Below are positions 26,676-39,600 of a stretch of DNA of 64,000 nt, piece after piece. A program made the position numbers and the translations under genes. The first letter of the stretch is position 1, and each line of letters begins with the position of its first letter. Source of the DNA: Chionis minor (Eukaryota > Chordata > Aves > Charadriiformes > Chionididae); assembly GCA_013398295.1 (NCBI GenBank), contig VZSF01009115.1, positions 124,001 through 188,000 of the forward strand. The letters run 5' to 3'. The notes under the pieces were generated by a model. It did no database searches. It had not been told where the DNA came from and saw nothing but the letters and a program-made list of their open reading frames with translations.

Positions 26676-26738
26676 GGAGGGGAGAGGAGAGGAGAGGAGA
26701 GGAGAGGAGAGACCCCGTGCCTTCATGGGCTGTAGCAT
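26676..26738 (+). repeat. GGAGA tandem repeat and flank, left of N
   Basis: About 36 bases of (GGAGA)n, then GACCCCGTGCCTTCATGGGC and TGTAGCAT up to the N. The flank differs from the right-hand copy at two positions, as expected for low-quality bases at a contig end or for two alleles. Confidence 0.9.
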
Positions 26739-26739
26739 N
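26739..26739. other. Single-N assembly join
   Basis: An isolated N follows TGGGCTGTAGCAT and is followed by another GGAGA tract with the same right flank, so the contigs on either side probably overlap. Confidence 0.9.
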
Positions 26740-26807
26740 GGAGAGGAGAGGAGAGGAGAGGAGAGGAGAGGAGAGGAGAGACCCCATCCCTTCATGGGCT
26801 GTAGCAT
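26740..26807 (+). repeat. GGAGA tandem repeat and flank, right of N
   Basis: About 40 bases of (GGAGA)n at 26740-26780, then GACCCCATCCCTTCATGGGC and TGTAGCAT. It repeats the sequence left of the N with two substitutions in the flank. Confidence 0.9.
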
Positions 26808-29800
26808 GGTGCTTAAATTATCCCTTCCCCCTCCCCCCAAGGACAAATGCAACCCTCCAACAAAGCATCTTACATGAGCATGGAACATCAAAAAAATGCA
26901 GTTTGCTTCTTCTGAGCAAGGTTCTTGATGGGTTTTTAACAGAAATTGAGCTTAAGTCTGGTTTTAATACTCACCCTTAACTTTACCTCCCCCCATGTAT
27001 TTAAAATATAGTCAGCCTATTTTTGTGACAGCTAAAAACAACTTATTTTGAAGAACTATGGGAGATAAAAGTATGTGAGTCATATTTCTAAGGGAAATTG
27101 CACAGCTCCATGCATTTAAGTAACTATTATCAAATCTATTATAAACTATATGATAAATTATTACAAAACCTAGATGGAATAACTGTCTCCCGAGAATGAA
27201 ATTTAATTAAGTGCTTAGAGACAATTTAAACTGGCAGAGCTTAAAATGAAATTAAAAACAATTATGACATGCTCGCATACAGTTTTGGATAAATCGAAAA
27301 GAAAATTTAGTTGATAAAAAAAGTAAATCAAAAGTATGTCCTGGGATATGGGTAATAATATATCTTTAAACAAAAAACAAAGGTAATTAGAGTCTTCTGA
27401 GAAAGAAGATAATTAACATAGCATCCATAATGTCATGATTATTATAAAAAACGTGAGTTCCTGGGAAGCCTTTCAGTGGTTGAAATATAACATCCAAGTA
27501 TTCTTGAAACTGAAGATATGTTAGGATAGCTTAAACCAGATTCTTTAAGGCAATATTAACCTAATGCTTCATTTGCATAGCATTTTTTGGGTTCTGACTT
27601 GCAATGCCTCAAAGGAGGGTGTTTTCAGAGGTTTTTAGTGAGTTTTGAACACTGTACCATTCCAAGGTGATGCACCTGACAACTGAGACAGGCAAAATCA
27701 GTTGCCTCTCCTCACAGTGGTGACCTCCTATAAGAATTTTGTGTTTACGTGGCTCCTGAATGTAGAAACATTTAAAAATTATTTCTGGGAACAATTGTGC
27801 TTCTCTCTTCAGCTGTGCAAAAGCAAAGTCAGTCTGGGCTGCAGTCCCAGAGAGCCAAGACATTGTACTGTAAAACACAACCATAGAGCAAATGTGCCTC
27901 TGAGGGCTAACTCAAGGGGAAGGGTCATCATGGATTTGTTAGGATTTAGATCAAATTTCACATGTAAGGTGGTATGAGCAATGGAGGGCTAGTCGGTAAA
28001 ATCAAAACCACTATTCAGACCACATTAATGTAAACACCCAACACCTGGTTGTCCAAGTAGCTCTTTAGATTGCATTGACAATAATAACTCGTGATTTGAT
28101 TGTGTAAACACAGGTGTCCTCTCATTAAGGTGCCTCGTCATTAAGGTGCCCCAAGGTATCCTGCCTGGCCTCCTGAAGTATTTGTTCCAAGAGGTCTTGA
28201 GTCTCATATAACTCCTCCTGTCATATCTGTCAGTCCTGTAGAGATATCCTAGACATACCTTGAGCATCTCGAATGGCACTAGATCCTTCTTATTAGGCAA
28301 ATGCATCAAGTCCTAGAAGGGCACTGACACAGCAACAATTTAAACCTTAGCACGTGTGTGATATACAGGTTTTGATATCTTAATCTGCAGCTGAATCCCA
28401 TCTATTGACAGGTTTAACTTACATGTATATCGCCAGTAACCTCTGAGGACCCATAGGGTACCTGAGACAGGCATGTGAAGGTAGATATGACACAGGCTGT
28501 CTGAGAGGGCACAACCTTTCCCAAGTGACAGCCGGAGGCCAAAGGTATCAGGACCCTAGGGGCATCTATGAGTCTTACTGGACTTGATCAGCCTCACCTG
28601 GGACTTCCACCCACACTCATAGGCCAAAGACCATTATTTAAGCCAGTTTTGGGTCTTCATTCCCTGCCTGAGCTACACTGCAGGGGTCCTGGTCTCCAGC
28701 TCAGTCACAGCTTTGTCCTGCCTGACTAGGCAGCCTCTTGATGTGGACTTTAACCCATGGACTGACTTGACCTTGACCTTGGCCCTTCCTCATCACTGTG
28801 GTGTTGCTTTATGATCTGGACTCTTGGTTGCACCTGTCCACCACCTCTGGGTCTGTTCTGCTTGGATATTGTGGGATTGGACCAGACCGGCAAGGCCCTT
28901 GGCCTGCTGGCCCTGGGGTTCCATTCAGCTCTTGGCTCAGCTTCCTTGCTGCTGCCTAACAAGGAGTGATATTCTGGTGTGTCTTGCAGCTGAGCCCTGT
29001 GCTAGAGAATTGAACTGGATTCTATGAATGCTTTCTGCAATTACATTAGCTTGGTTTAGTATTAGAAGACAAAAGACCTAAAAGGCTTTCTCAGAGGAAG
29101 CAAAAATAAGAATCCAAGGACAACGTTGCCATGACGGTTGCTGTAAGAGTTCATCCTCCCCACCTCTGGAGGGTTTGGCTACCTGTGCTCAAGGGCACCC
29201 TAGACTCAGTGCAGCTCCATTACATAGATACAGACTTTCAGATCCAATTCTATGAAGAAGAATAAAACTGTGTTGTGAGTTATTCAAAAGAGTAGGCTCT
29301 CTCTTGCTCTCTCTGAAGCACTGGGAAGCCTTACTGGTAGAATCTTTTCCAGAACTTAGTTTCAAAAACATCCTGATTTCTGTCTTCTCAGAAGGGAATA
29401 GTGAGATGTGGATGATTTGATTAAAAAGCTTCTAAAAGAAATCCATCACATGATATTTGAAATCATTGTCAAAAATAACTCGTGAGGATGTTGACACCCC
29501 GATACACTACTGCAACACAAAGACATAACCATCAGGAATGACACAGAAGGCAGTGAGAGCAGTCCTGTTTGTTAGAAAGGAGAAAGGACTGTGGACTGTC
29601 TTATGCTGTCTCTTTTTTTGCTTCAAGTAGTTCTGCAGCAGAGAAAAAAGATGGAGGATTATTTACAAGACAGGCTGTTGCAGCCTATTGACTCAGACCC
29701 TGTGCTATTGGCAGCTGAGAAAAGATGTGCAGCCAGCATTGAATCATCTGGCTGCTATTCTCTCCACTTGTTCCCTCTCCAACATGTATTTGAAGCATCT

Positions 29801-30407
29801 TTCTAGTACAGCTGGCAGCATGAGTTCCATTGGGTGCCCTTTCACAACCATGAAGGTTGTAGAGGAACAAGCCTTGAGGCTCAGAAGCTAGGTTGTAGCC
29901 AAGTCTTCACTAAATAGTACTAATTCTGTTCCTTGGGGTGGGTCTGGCGTTGCTGTTGAGTCTCCTTGGCCTTTATCTGGATTCAGTGGCCCACTCTGTG
30001 CTTTTTTAGCATTGGGACACAATCCCTGAGCACTGCCTTCCAATATCTCCTGTGAAAGAGTCGAGGGGGCATGTGCTCCTTTCTGCCTGTCCATACGGTT
30101 GGGCTTAGCTCCATTTTTCCATCTCAGCAAGTTACACCCTGCCATGTAAAGGAGTGTGGGCTGGGGAACAAGTTTGATTGGGCGTTGGGCACAGGAGAAT
30201 AGGAATAAGAGTTTTTCATGGACACCCTTGCAGACATTCATCATCACTGGTTGATTCAGAGTCCTTCCTCCATAGCTGGACCAGTAGCTTGCTGCCATAT
30301 GAGACCCATTCACCCAGGGGCATTGGTGCAGTGCCAGCAGTTAGCTGTGCCTGGCTGCCTCACCATTACTGCCAAGGGATTCCAGTTTGTGGGGAAGCAT
30401 CTGGACC
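26808..30407. other. Intergenic, with unclassified GC-richer segment
   Basis: AT-rich up to about 27550. From about 28540 to 28990 the sequence is GC-richer, with a TATA-like TTATTTAAGCC at about 28635, and may be an old interspersed repeat of unknown type. A 13-base direct repeat (TCATTAAGGTGCC) occurs at 28122-28134 and 28138-28150. No gene is recognised. Confidence 0.45.
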
Positions 30408-32625
30408 ACTGACAGGTCCTTCCACTCTCTCCTCCTTTTTCCACTTTTAAGCATTATTTTCTGTAGTAGAGAAAGTGCTGAAAGCTTTTTTTTTTTCCCT
30501 CTTTGTTTTTTTCATTTCTTTTTCTTTCTGCTGTATAAGAACAGAAGAATAAATGACTGCAAGGCACCTACCTGTTTTGATTCAGTAGCAGGCAGAATAT
30601 TTCCCACTGGTGGTGCTGGTGTTTGTTAGGATACATGCTAAAGGCTCATCCCCATGCACTCAGAGCAGTGCGGAGGCAGAGGGCAGTGGGGGAGCCCCAG
30701 CGCCCCGGTCGGAGACACAACCCCATGCCCTGGCCCCCCAGGGTGGTCCTGGAGACCATGAGCCCTCTAAGCTGGATGAGACCCAGCACTGTGAATCTCT
30801 GGGGGCAGCTCTCCAGGGCACCTCACAGAATAGGGGGGCCCTGTCCTGAGGGACGGGACTCATTATGGGATGATGAGAAGAACATTCTGGGATTGTGTGA
30901 GACTTATTATGGGATGCTTAAGGGAGGAACCAAAGGTAGGGAAAGGGATTGAAGTGGATTGTGGAAGAACAAACATGGGAAAATAGAGGGACAAGGGGAT
31001 AAAAGGGACGAGCTGCCTGTAAACAGCTTGCCGGTCGATGTGTTTGTCTGGCCATGCCCTGTGCCTGGTCAGTGTGGTCAGTCCTGTCGTCTTGTTAAAC
31101 TCCATTTCTAAATCTTTGCTTGGTGTGGGCTCTGTTCTTTGTGCATGTTTGTGTTTGGGATGTGAGTGCAGCACGCTGGACTCAGACCATGGGTTAGGGG
31201 CATCTGTGTGTCCATGGCACCAGTGACTGGAGAGACTGGAGTGTGTGCATACTGTGTGGTTACACGTGTCAGCATGTGATCAACAGTGAATATTAAGCCA
31301 GGCCAGCCAGTGAGATATGTGGCGCATTGCCTTCTGCCCATAGCAAGACTTTGAGTGTAACAGAGTGATGAAACAGGAGGAAGTGCGGTGACTGCATTTG
31401 GTTCCTCTGCTTTGAGGATGGAAGAATTTCAGAGGTTTACTCCCAGCAGGGAGAGGGGAACAGAATCCCTGGCAGGGCAGCTGGGCTGCTGGTGGTCAGA
31501 ATGGGGCTTTGTAAATTAAGCTTTCTCACTTGATAACATTTTCTGTGTTGTCCTGATCCAGTTTAAGTCATTGAATTGCAGTTTAAAAAAATTTGGAATA
31601 TAGGCGATGTAACAGTTGACACTAATCAAGGCAATTCCTGGGTAGAGCAGGTGGTGTTTGTGCCACTGCATTTCTTGGGTGTGCTTCCAAGAAAGCTATG
31701 ATTCAGGTCTCCCCTTGAAGTAAGGAGTCCTGCCATGGCACATGCTGAATCAATGGGCTGCTTGGATGCCCTCAGCACTTCTTCTGGGGTCCTCCCTGTC
31801 TCCCCTTCTAAATGGAAGTTGATAATTTGCGCCTCCATGTTCCCTTCCCATGGATGCTGTCAGACCTCTCAGGTCTCCCCTCCTCTGATTCCCCACCAGC
31901 TAGTCAGCTGCCTCCTCACCAGGTCCACAGCCAGTGGTTCCAGGATCCCCGGGATCCACTGTCTCCTTGCACCTGGCATTGGTGATGGTGGTGGGGAGTG
32001 GAGGGGACAAAAGAGTAGGTAAGACCCTGTGCAGAGGTGGGGTTTGCTCCTCAGAAAGAAGGAGCCCTGCTGGAGAGGACTTTCCTTAGCTATGACCTGT
32101 GTCCTGCTCCTGTCCCTTCCCCTGGGCAAGCTTGCAGGTTGACCTCATGTAGTGCCTGGGTTTACCAAGCTGGGACTGGCCACCTCCAACATCTGACCTG
32201 GGTCACCTGGGTTGGGCAAGCATGATGTGTGACTGAACCTCATCTTTTTTGTCCCTTTGGATCCAGTTTTCATGGCCAGTAGCCCTTACTATTCTGTTCA
32301 GAGCTCCAGGGCATTTCATATCTCTTTTCTGACTGGTTTTCTTTGCAGTTCTCAAGGTCTGTGTTTTTGTGTTCAGCTTTGCTAAACACTAGTGAGTGCT
32401 GGAAGACTCAAGTGTGTTTTTATGCTGAAAATTTTCTGAGGCATTTTGGGACACTGACAAACTGAAATGTATCTGATGGCTGCAGATGACTCCCTCTTGC
32501 TTCATACTTCATCTTGATTTTTATGCAGGAGTGTCTTATGAATAATAACCACTCAGATCTTAATGAGGTAAATTGGAGGTTGCAGTTAAAAGGGGATCTG
32601 AAAAGTACACTTGTTAAATCAGATT
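30408..32625 (+). repeat. First copy of the 2218-bp duplicated block
   Basis: It runs from ACTGACAGGTCC to AAATCAGATT and is followed by the N. Its left flank (GGGAAGCATCTGGACC) is unique. Content: a T-rich run near 30488-30498, an LTR-like segment (about 30620-31175) and otherwise anonymous intergenic DNA. No gene is recognised; the internal ORFs of 60-110 codons overlap one another on both strands. Confidence 0.93.
30620..31175 (+). mobile_element. Possible LTR of unknown family (copy 1)
   Basis: The segment has a GC-rich 5' part, then GGGATAAAAGGGACG at 30997-31010 (TATA-like, GATAAAAG at 30998-31005), and about 95 bases later GTTAAACTCCATTTCTAAAT (a decayed poly(A)-signal-like site at 31094-31100) followed by GCTTGGTGTGGGCTCTGTTC. 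This spacing fits an LTR with U3, R and U5. I cannot define the termini or a target duplication, and it may be another kind of repeat. The identical sequence at 32839-33394 belongs to the second copy of the duplicated block. Confidence 0.3.
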
Positions 32626-32626
32626 N
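32626..32626. other. Single-N assembly join
   Basis: One ambiguous base sits exactly between the two copies of the 2218-bp block (AAATCAGATT-N-ACTGACAGG). A lone N at the junction of a perfect duplication is the mark of a scaffold join whose contig ends overlap. Confidence 0.95.
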
Positions 32627-34844
32627 ACTGACAGGTCCTTCCACTCTCTCCTCCTTTTTCCACTTTTAAGCATTATTTTCTGTAGTAGAGAAAGTGCTGA
32701 AAGCTTTTTTTTTTTCCCTCTTTGTTTTTTTCATTTCTTTTTCTTTCTGCTGTATAAGAACAGAAGAATAAATGACTGCAAGGCACCTACCTGTTTTGAT
32801 TCAGTAGCAGGCAGAATATTTCCCACTGGTGGTGCTGGTGTTTGTTAGGATACATGCTAAAGGCTCATCCCCATGCACTCAGAGCAGTGCGGAGGCAGAG
32901 GGCAGTGGGGGAGCCCCAGCGCCCCGGTCGGAGACACAACCCCATGCCCTGGCCCCCCAGGGTGGTCCTGGAGACCATGAGCCCTCTAAGCTGGATGAGA
33001 CCCAGCACTGTGAATCTCTGGGGGCAGCTCTCCAGGGCACCTCACAGAATAGGGGGGCCCTGTCCTGAGGGACGGGACTCATTATGGGATGATGAGAAGA
33101 ACATTCTGGGATTGTGTGAGACTTATTATGGGATGCTTAAGGGAGGAACCAAAGGTAGGGAAAGGGATTGAAGTGGATTGTGGAAGAACAAACATGGGAA
33201 AATAGAGGGACAAGGGGATAAAAGGGACGAGCTGCCTGTAAACAGCTTGCCGGTCGATGTGTTTGTCTGGCCATGCCCTGTGCCTGGTCAGTGTGGTCAG
33301 TCCTGTCGTCTTGTTAAACTCCATTTCTAAATCTTTGCTTGGTGTGGGCTCTGTTCTTTGTGCATGTTTGTGTTTGGGATGTGAGTGCAGCACGCTGGAC
33401 TCAGACCATGGGTTAGGGGCATCTGTGTGTCCATGGCACCAGTGACTGGAGAGACTGGAGTGTGTGCATACTGTGTGGTTACACGTGTCAGCATGTGATC
33501 AACAGTGAATATTAAGCCAGGCCAGCCAGTGAGATATGTGGCGCATTGCCTTCTGCCCATAGCAAGACTTTGAGTGTAACAGAGTGATGAAACAGGAGGA
33601 AGTGCGGTGACTGCATTTGGTTCCTCTGCTTTGAGGATGGAAGAATTTCAGAGGTTTACTCCCAGCAGGGAGAGGGGAACAGAATCCCTGGCAGGGCAGC
33701 TGGGCTGCTGGTGGTCAGAATGGGGCTTTGTAAATTAAGCTTTCTCACTTGATAACATTTTCTGTGTTGTCCTGATCCAGTTTAAGTCATTGAATTGCAG
33801 TTTAAAAAAATTTGGAATATAGGCGATGTAACAGTTGACACTAATCAAGGCAATTCCTGGGTAGAGCAGGTGGTGTTTGTGCCACTGCATTTCTTGGGTG
33901 TGCTTCCAAGAAAGCTATGATTCAGGTCTCCCCTTGAAGTAAGGAGTCCTGCCATGGCACATGCTGAATCAATGGGCTGCTTGGATGCCCTCAGCACTTC
34001 TTCTGGGGTCCTCCCTGTCTCCCCTTCTAAATGGAAGTTGATAATTTGCGCCTCCATGTTCCCTTCCCATGGATGCTGTCAGACCTCTCAGGTCTCCCCT
34101 CCTCTGATTCCCCACCAGCTAGTCAGCTGCCTCCTCACCAGGTCCACAGCCAGTGGTTCCAGGATCCCCGGGATCCACTGTCTCCTTGCACCTGGCATTG
34201 GTGATGGTGGTGGGGAGTGGAGGGGACAAAAGAGTAGGTAAGACCCTGTGCAGAGGTGGGGTTTGCTCCTCAGAAAGAAGGAGCCCTGCTGGAGAGGACT
34301 TTCCTTAGCTATGACCTGTGTCCTGCTCCTGTCCCTTCCCCTGGGCAAGCTTGCAGGTTGACCTCATGTAGTGCCTGGGTTTACCAAGCTGGGACTGGCC
34401 ACCTCCAACATCTGACCTGGGTCACCTGGGTTGGGCAAGCATGATGTGTGACTGAACCTCATCTTTTTTGTCCCTTTGGATCCAGTTTTCATGGCCAGTA
34501 GCCCTTACTATTCTGTTCAGAGCTCCAGGGCATTTCATATCTCTTTTCTGACTGGTTTTCTTTGCAGTTCTCAAGGTCTGTGTTTTTGTGTTCAGCTTTG
34601 CTAAACACTAGTGAGTGCTGGAAGACTCAAGTGTGTTTTTATGCTGAAAATTTTCTGAGGCATTTTGGGACACTGACAAACTGAAATGTATCTGATGGCT
34701 GCAGATGACTCCCTCTTGCTTCATACTTCATCTTGATTTTTATGCAGGAGTGTCTTATGAATAATAACCACTCAGATCTTAATGAGGTAAATTGGAGGTT
34801 GCAGTTAAAAGGGGATCTGAAAAGTACACTTGTTAAATCAGATT
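32627..34844 (+). repeat. Second copy of the 2218-bp duplicated block
   Basis: Every position equals that at coordinate minus 2219 as far as I compared, with no indel: all internal ORFs recur at a constant +2219 shift with identical translations. The copy begins ACTGACAGGTCCTTCC directly after the N at 32626. After its last shared bases (CAGATT) it continues into unique sequence CTTTCAGATTACAAAC. This is best read as unmerged overlap between two contigs. The true locus would contain the block once. Confidence 0.93.
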
Positions 34845-36597
34845 CTTTCAGATTACAAACTAGGGTCCTGATCTTGCAAAAACTTGCAAAAGTGAAAAAG
34901 CATTGCTTGAGGGAGAGAGACTGCCAGGTTAAAGGCTCCAGAGCTGCCAATTTTTTCCTGATTTCTGTGTCTTTTATGTTCTTTACATAGCAAAATAATG
35001 CTAAGATACATTTTATGGTAAGATTTATGAGACAACAGGTTGCATGCATTAAGGAAACCAAAAGCTGTAACTGTTTAAAGTATCTGTCTGACATATTAAT
35101 GTAAAAAGATGCACATAATTCATAGTAGAAAGATGTGGCATTCTTATGTGAACAGTTCAACACATAATTCTCATTTCCTTAAATGCTTTTGATCTATTTA
35201 TGGAATATTTTTTTTATTGTTCTTGATCTTTAATTAGTTCACAATCAGCTCATGATTTGTTTATTTTTGCTCTTATTCACTTAAATTAAATAGAAAGATA
35301 ACAGTGCAATTTTAAGTGAATTAAAAATCTCCTTTTCAAAATATCTTTGAGCATTTGCATAATATTCACTGACTCTAAATTTTTTTTGTTTTGCATCAGT
35401 TAGTCTAAGCTGAGAAAAAGCCCCCACAGAATATATATGGTAAGATACTACAAAGAAATGCACGCTATAAAAACCCAATAAAAACTATTTTGGGGATAAA
35501 AACCACACCCAAACAACTAAAGTACATATCAGTGATACATTCAGATAAAAAGTCATAAAGCCCTTTTTTATAATTTAAGATGTGAGAATTTGTACGTCTT
35601 TTCCATGAACACAAGTCATTATTTCAATGCACTTAACCTTTGGGATTATTGTTTTCTCTCTTAAATGAGTTCATCTGCAAATTTCATTGTGGTTCCCATC
35701 TGGCATTTCTTATATAATGCTATGCCTTTGCTTTAGTGCATTCATTAAGGTAATTATAATTCAAAGTAATTTCTGAAAATAAGCCTGCATGCAACTACTA
35801 TGTTCTTAAAACTTTATTACTGTTTGTGTGTATGGCATTAAAACTGTCAAGACTAATAGTTCTGCACTGCTTGGATTTTTTCTGTTTGTTAAAATGCTCT
35901 TGCAACTTGTTATTTCAGACTTGTTGCTCTGATTGTCTAGGAAGGAGAAATAACAAGGTCTGCTAAGTGGATTGAAAGGCACTGGAAGTGCCCTACATTC
36001 TTTTTAACAGCAAAAAAGCTTTCAAAATCAAATAACTGACTGCTCTTAAATCCAGCTGCGAGATCTCATAGTTAGAGCCAGCACCTAGAGAGCCCATAAC
36101 AGAAAAGGCAGCCATGACAGTAGTGCTGAATTTCCTCAGTCCTATTCCAACGGTTTCATGAGCAGTTTTTCCCTTCATTTCATCCCAGTTTCCAGCTGGT
36201 AGTTTAATATCTTGAGTTAAAGGAGATCCTCCCATTAGTAAATCACTGAGGCTAGTCTTCTCAGGTGAAGACTCCTGTAAAGTGATTGTGTGGTAGCTGC
36301 TCAATAGATGGCAAAGAGAAATCCACAAAAAAAGAATTTCCCCCTGGAAAAAGACTAGGCTCTGTCTAAATGTTCATTTTACTGAGCTGCCTTCCCAAGT
36401 GTGCCTTCATATTTTTCTCTAGTCAGCATTGCCTTTCTTACAGATGCGAGACATCTCTTTACTTTATTTCAGTTTCCTTTCTCTTTAGTTTTTTTTTTTC
36501 CTTATTTTATTATCTGTTTTCCTTTCTCCCATTCTAACTCCCCATACTCTTTTGTTCTTTCCATTGTAGTAGCTCATTATTTCCACTGCTTTAATCT
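34845..36597. other. Intergenic, nothing recognised
   Basis: This is AT-rich sequence following the second copy of the duplicated block. A 174-codon minus-strand ORF (34639-35163) starts here and runs into the block; it has no domain I recognise and is rich in Cys, Leu and Ser in the manner of chance ORFs. Confidence 0.5.
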
Positions 36598-36694
36598 TCC
36601 ATCCTGTGCAACTTGCTGTAGGTGGATCTGCTCTGGCAGGAGGGTTGGACCAGAGGTCCCTTCCAACCCCTAACATTCTGTGATTCTGTGATTC
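36598..36694 (+). mobile_element. CR1 LINE 3' end fragment
   Basis: The sequence CCATCCTGTGCAACTTGCTG leads into GATCTGCTCTGGCAGGAGGG, then GGTTGGACCAGAGGTCCCTT and ends ATTCTGTGATTCTGTGATTC. The usual TGATCTC between GACCAGA and GGTCCC is deleted. The ATTCTGTG tail type matches the long CR1 at 15530-17443. Confidence 0.88.
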
Positions 36695-39600
36695 CTTATA
36701 CTTCCCCTGTATTTCCCTTATCCTTCTTCACTGTAGCCATCACTGTTTCCATGATCTTTTCCCTCATGTGCCAAATGTCCTAATTTTGAGGCGCTCCCAT
36801 TTTTGGTTTCTAATTCTCATCAAACTCAATGAAGAGCTGCTCAGACCTTCTCCCTACAGTTGTCTCAGTGAGTTTCATGATTCCTTGCCCTAGTTTGGGT
36901 GGCAATCTTACTTCATGCATGCTATCCATCACCACCACATAACTGGGTAAGTCTTTTGAGAGAGGAAGAACTAGAAAACCAACAGATCTTTATGTTAGAG
37001 ATAAGCTTTGCCTGTCAAATCTTCAAAGTACGAATAAAACCTGAGAGAATAGTTTATTTTGCTAATGCTCTAGCGTCTCATTCACAGTAGAGTAAACTTT
37101 TATTTTTGCTTTATGGATTCCTCAGCTGCAGCTTTGCAGTGTGATTTCTGAGACCCATATTTCATGAAAAAACACATTAATGAGAAATCTTCTTACCTCT
37201 TAGTGATATTATTTTTCCTTTGTATCTCAGAATGGGTACACTAATATCATAAAAGACTGAACCAGCATTCCTCCACTGACAGTTTGCTGAAATACCTCCT
37301 TTCCAATAATTCAGCCCTCCAAGTAAGCAACTAAGCCAAAGGCAATTATTGTTACCCCCCAACAGCAATATATTAATGGATATGGTCTTGAATGCATACA
37401 GGAGAAATGAATCCTTGAAAGTTTAATTTTTTATAATGAGATCTGAGCATCAGCACCCATAAAGCCGAGAATATACATGAGAATATATAAGACTTTCATC
37501 ACTCTGGAGATATCAAGTTGAATATATATTGGACAAAAGCGTGTTAACAACAAATTCAGCACTGATGAAAGCTTTCTCACGCAAGTTATTTACTTCTGAG
37601 ACAAGGCTATCTCACTCATTTGGATGAGTAATTGTAAGCAGTTTCTCTGTGAAATGCTATTGTGCTTGATGTATTTTACAGACAGAAAAGTGTATTATAT
37701 TTTAATATTTCTTTTTTGTGTGGCACACTCTGAAATAACTTTTCTTCATTTCCCTGTAGTTCATTAACATTTTTATCTATTGTGTTTATTTTAATGCTCT
37801 AATCTCTGAAGTCCTGCTAAAACCAGCCAACATCACAAATACATGTTGACATAAAAAACTCCCAGCTTCTGGTTAGGTTATGCTTCTCATATTACCAGAA
37901 CACCTTTGGCTCTCAGAAGGAGGTATTTCTTTGGCTAACTGTTGCTTCAGATTATAGTTGAATGACCTTGTGGCAATATCTAGCAGCTTTTAATAATCCA
38001 TTGTTTTATGAATGGGAGAAAAAGACAAACATGAAATGAATTCACTGATCTTTTCAAAAGCTTTCTCTTTGAGTCAGCTGTTCTTAATTTGGGAATTTTC
38101 ACAGCTACTAGCTGTAATATTATGTTTAAAAGAACTGTTCCTAATGTAGATTTTAAATTACTTTGTAATAAACCAAAGAGAACGTATTCGAAACAAGGAA
38201 CCTAAGGCAACTTGTTTCAGCAGGTTGAAGATCAGGCCCATTCAGCACTTAAAGTGAAATTTGCATAATATTTCCTGTTTCAGCAATACTCCACAAGACT
38301 TTGTCTACATTCTTATTTAAGAGTGCCCACTGAAGGCCCTTGAAGATGAATTCTTCAACTTTCCAGACTGTTTTGACCTTCAGAAACACTGAGGACCGCT
38401 TATGTGTGGTCTAGGAGACCTGGACCCCCTGAAAAAGCTGCACAGGGAGACACTTGTCCTCACTGCACACTCTTAAAATACGTAAACCAAAAGGCCAGAC
38501 ATCGCAGGGTCCTCATCACCTGTGGAGTTGAGTGCATGGGCTAATATGTCTCTTCACCAGCTATACCCTAGTGAGCGATTAGCTTTCTTAGTTCATCGAA
38601 GGACTAGAGTGTTTTGTCAGTGAGTTGTATGCTGGAAGGTTTGCTCTCCTGAATCCAAAAACAGTCCCACTGAAAGAGTTTAATAAGGGAGGACCATATG
38701 AACAACTATAGCTTCAGCCAGAAACTGCCTTCCTCTTAAATGGTGGGTTGAGAACCACTTGGATGATAGGCAGCATAGCTACCACACTAATGCTTTTCGA
38801 GACCTTTGATTTATAGAGACAGTGTAACCCTGCCAAGGGCTTCTGCTCTACCACTGCTAGCCAAATGACAAGATCAACATTGTCAGATGACCAAATTTTA
38901 CGTAACAACTTCCCACACTCTAAGAATATTAGAGTGACCATTCTGGGCTAGACCTAAGGTCTTGTCTCTGAGAGTAACCGAGTAGATGACTCGGGAAGAA
39001 TATGTTGCATAACAAGGCAACTGTATGTAAGATTTTCTCTCTGTACTTCCACAGACTGTGTTTTGCAGCCCAAGATAGTACGTATACATTTAGAAATATT
39101 TAATGGGTTTCTCATTGACTAACTTGTTGAGACTTCTCTTGAATCCAGCCTGCTACAACAAGCTGACATGGTATTGGTCAGTGGCAGATCATCTCAATGA
39201 GCAGAGGTTTGTATGAAACTGTTTGGCTCCATCCAGTCCGTGGCTGGATTGATTTACCCTCCATTTTGCCAAAACGACTACTTAGTCTAGATGCACTGTT
39301 TTTAACCAGGTCACAACAGTATCCACAGTCAATGTGTAAGCACATTGGTAGAGATTTGATCAATATAGAATGAACATAGAAATTGATATAGAAACACCAA
39401 ATAGAAATATTCTTTATCTGGATACAGAATGTCTCATGCTGTGTGAGCCCTGATACCCTCATTTGTTCATCACTGTGCTGGTACCCTGCTACTCTTTCCT
39501 CCTGCACTTGGGTTGCTCTGTGGGTGAACAGTACAGGGACAGCACGGAACATGACTCCATGACACCCACACTGCTTTTCTCCCATGTCAGGTGTTGAAAG

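Noticed and set aside
26637..26980. ORFs on both strands encoding runs such as ERRGEE and LLSSPL
   Set aside because: They are translations of the GGAGA tandem repeat across an N, not proteins.
28122..28150. Two TCATTAAGGTGCC copies as a possible repeat array
   Set aside because: Only two 13-base units with a 3-base spacer; too little for an array or a CRISPR-like structure, which would also not be expected in a bird genome.
34639..35163. 174-codon minus-strand ORF
   Set aside because: It runs across the edge of the duplicated block and has no domain. Its shorter relative at 32420-32644 exists only because of the false duplication.
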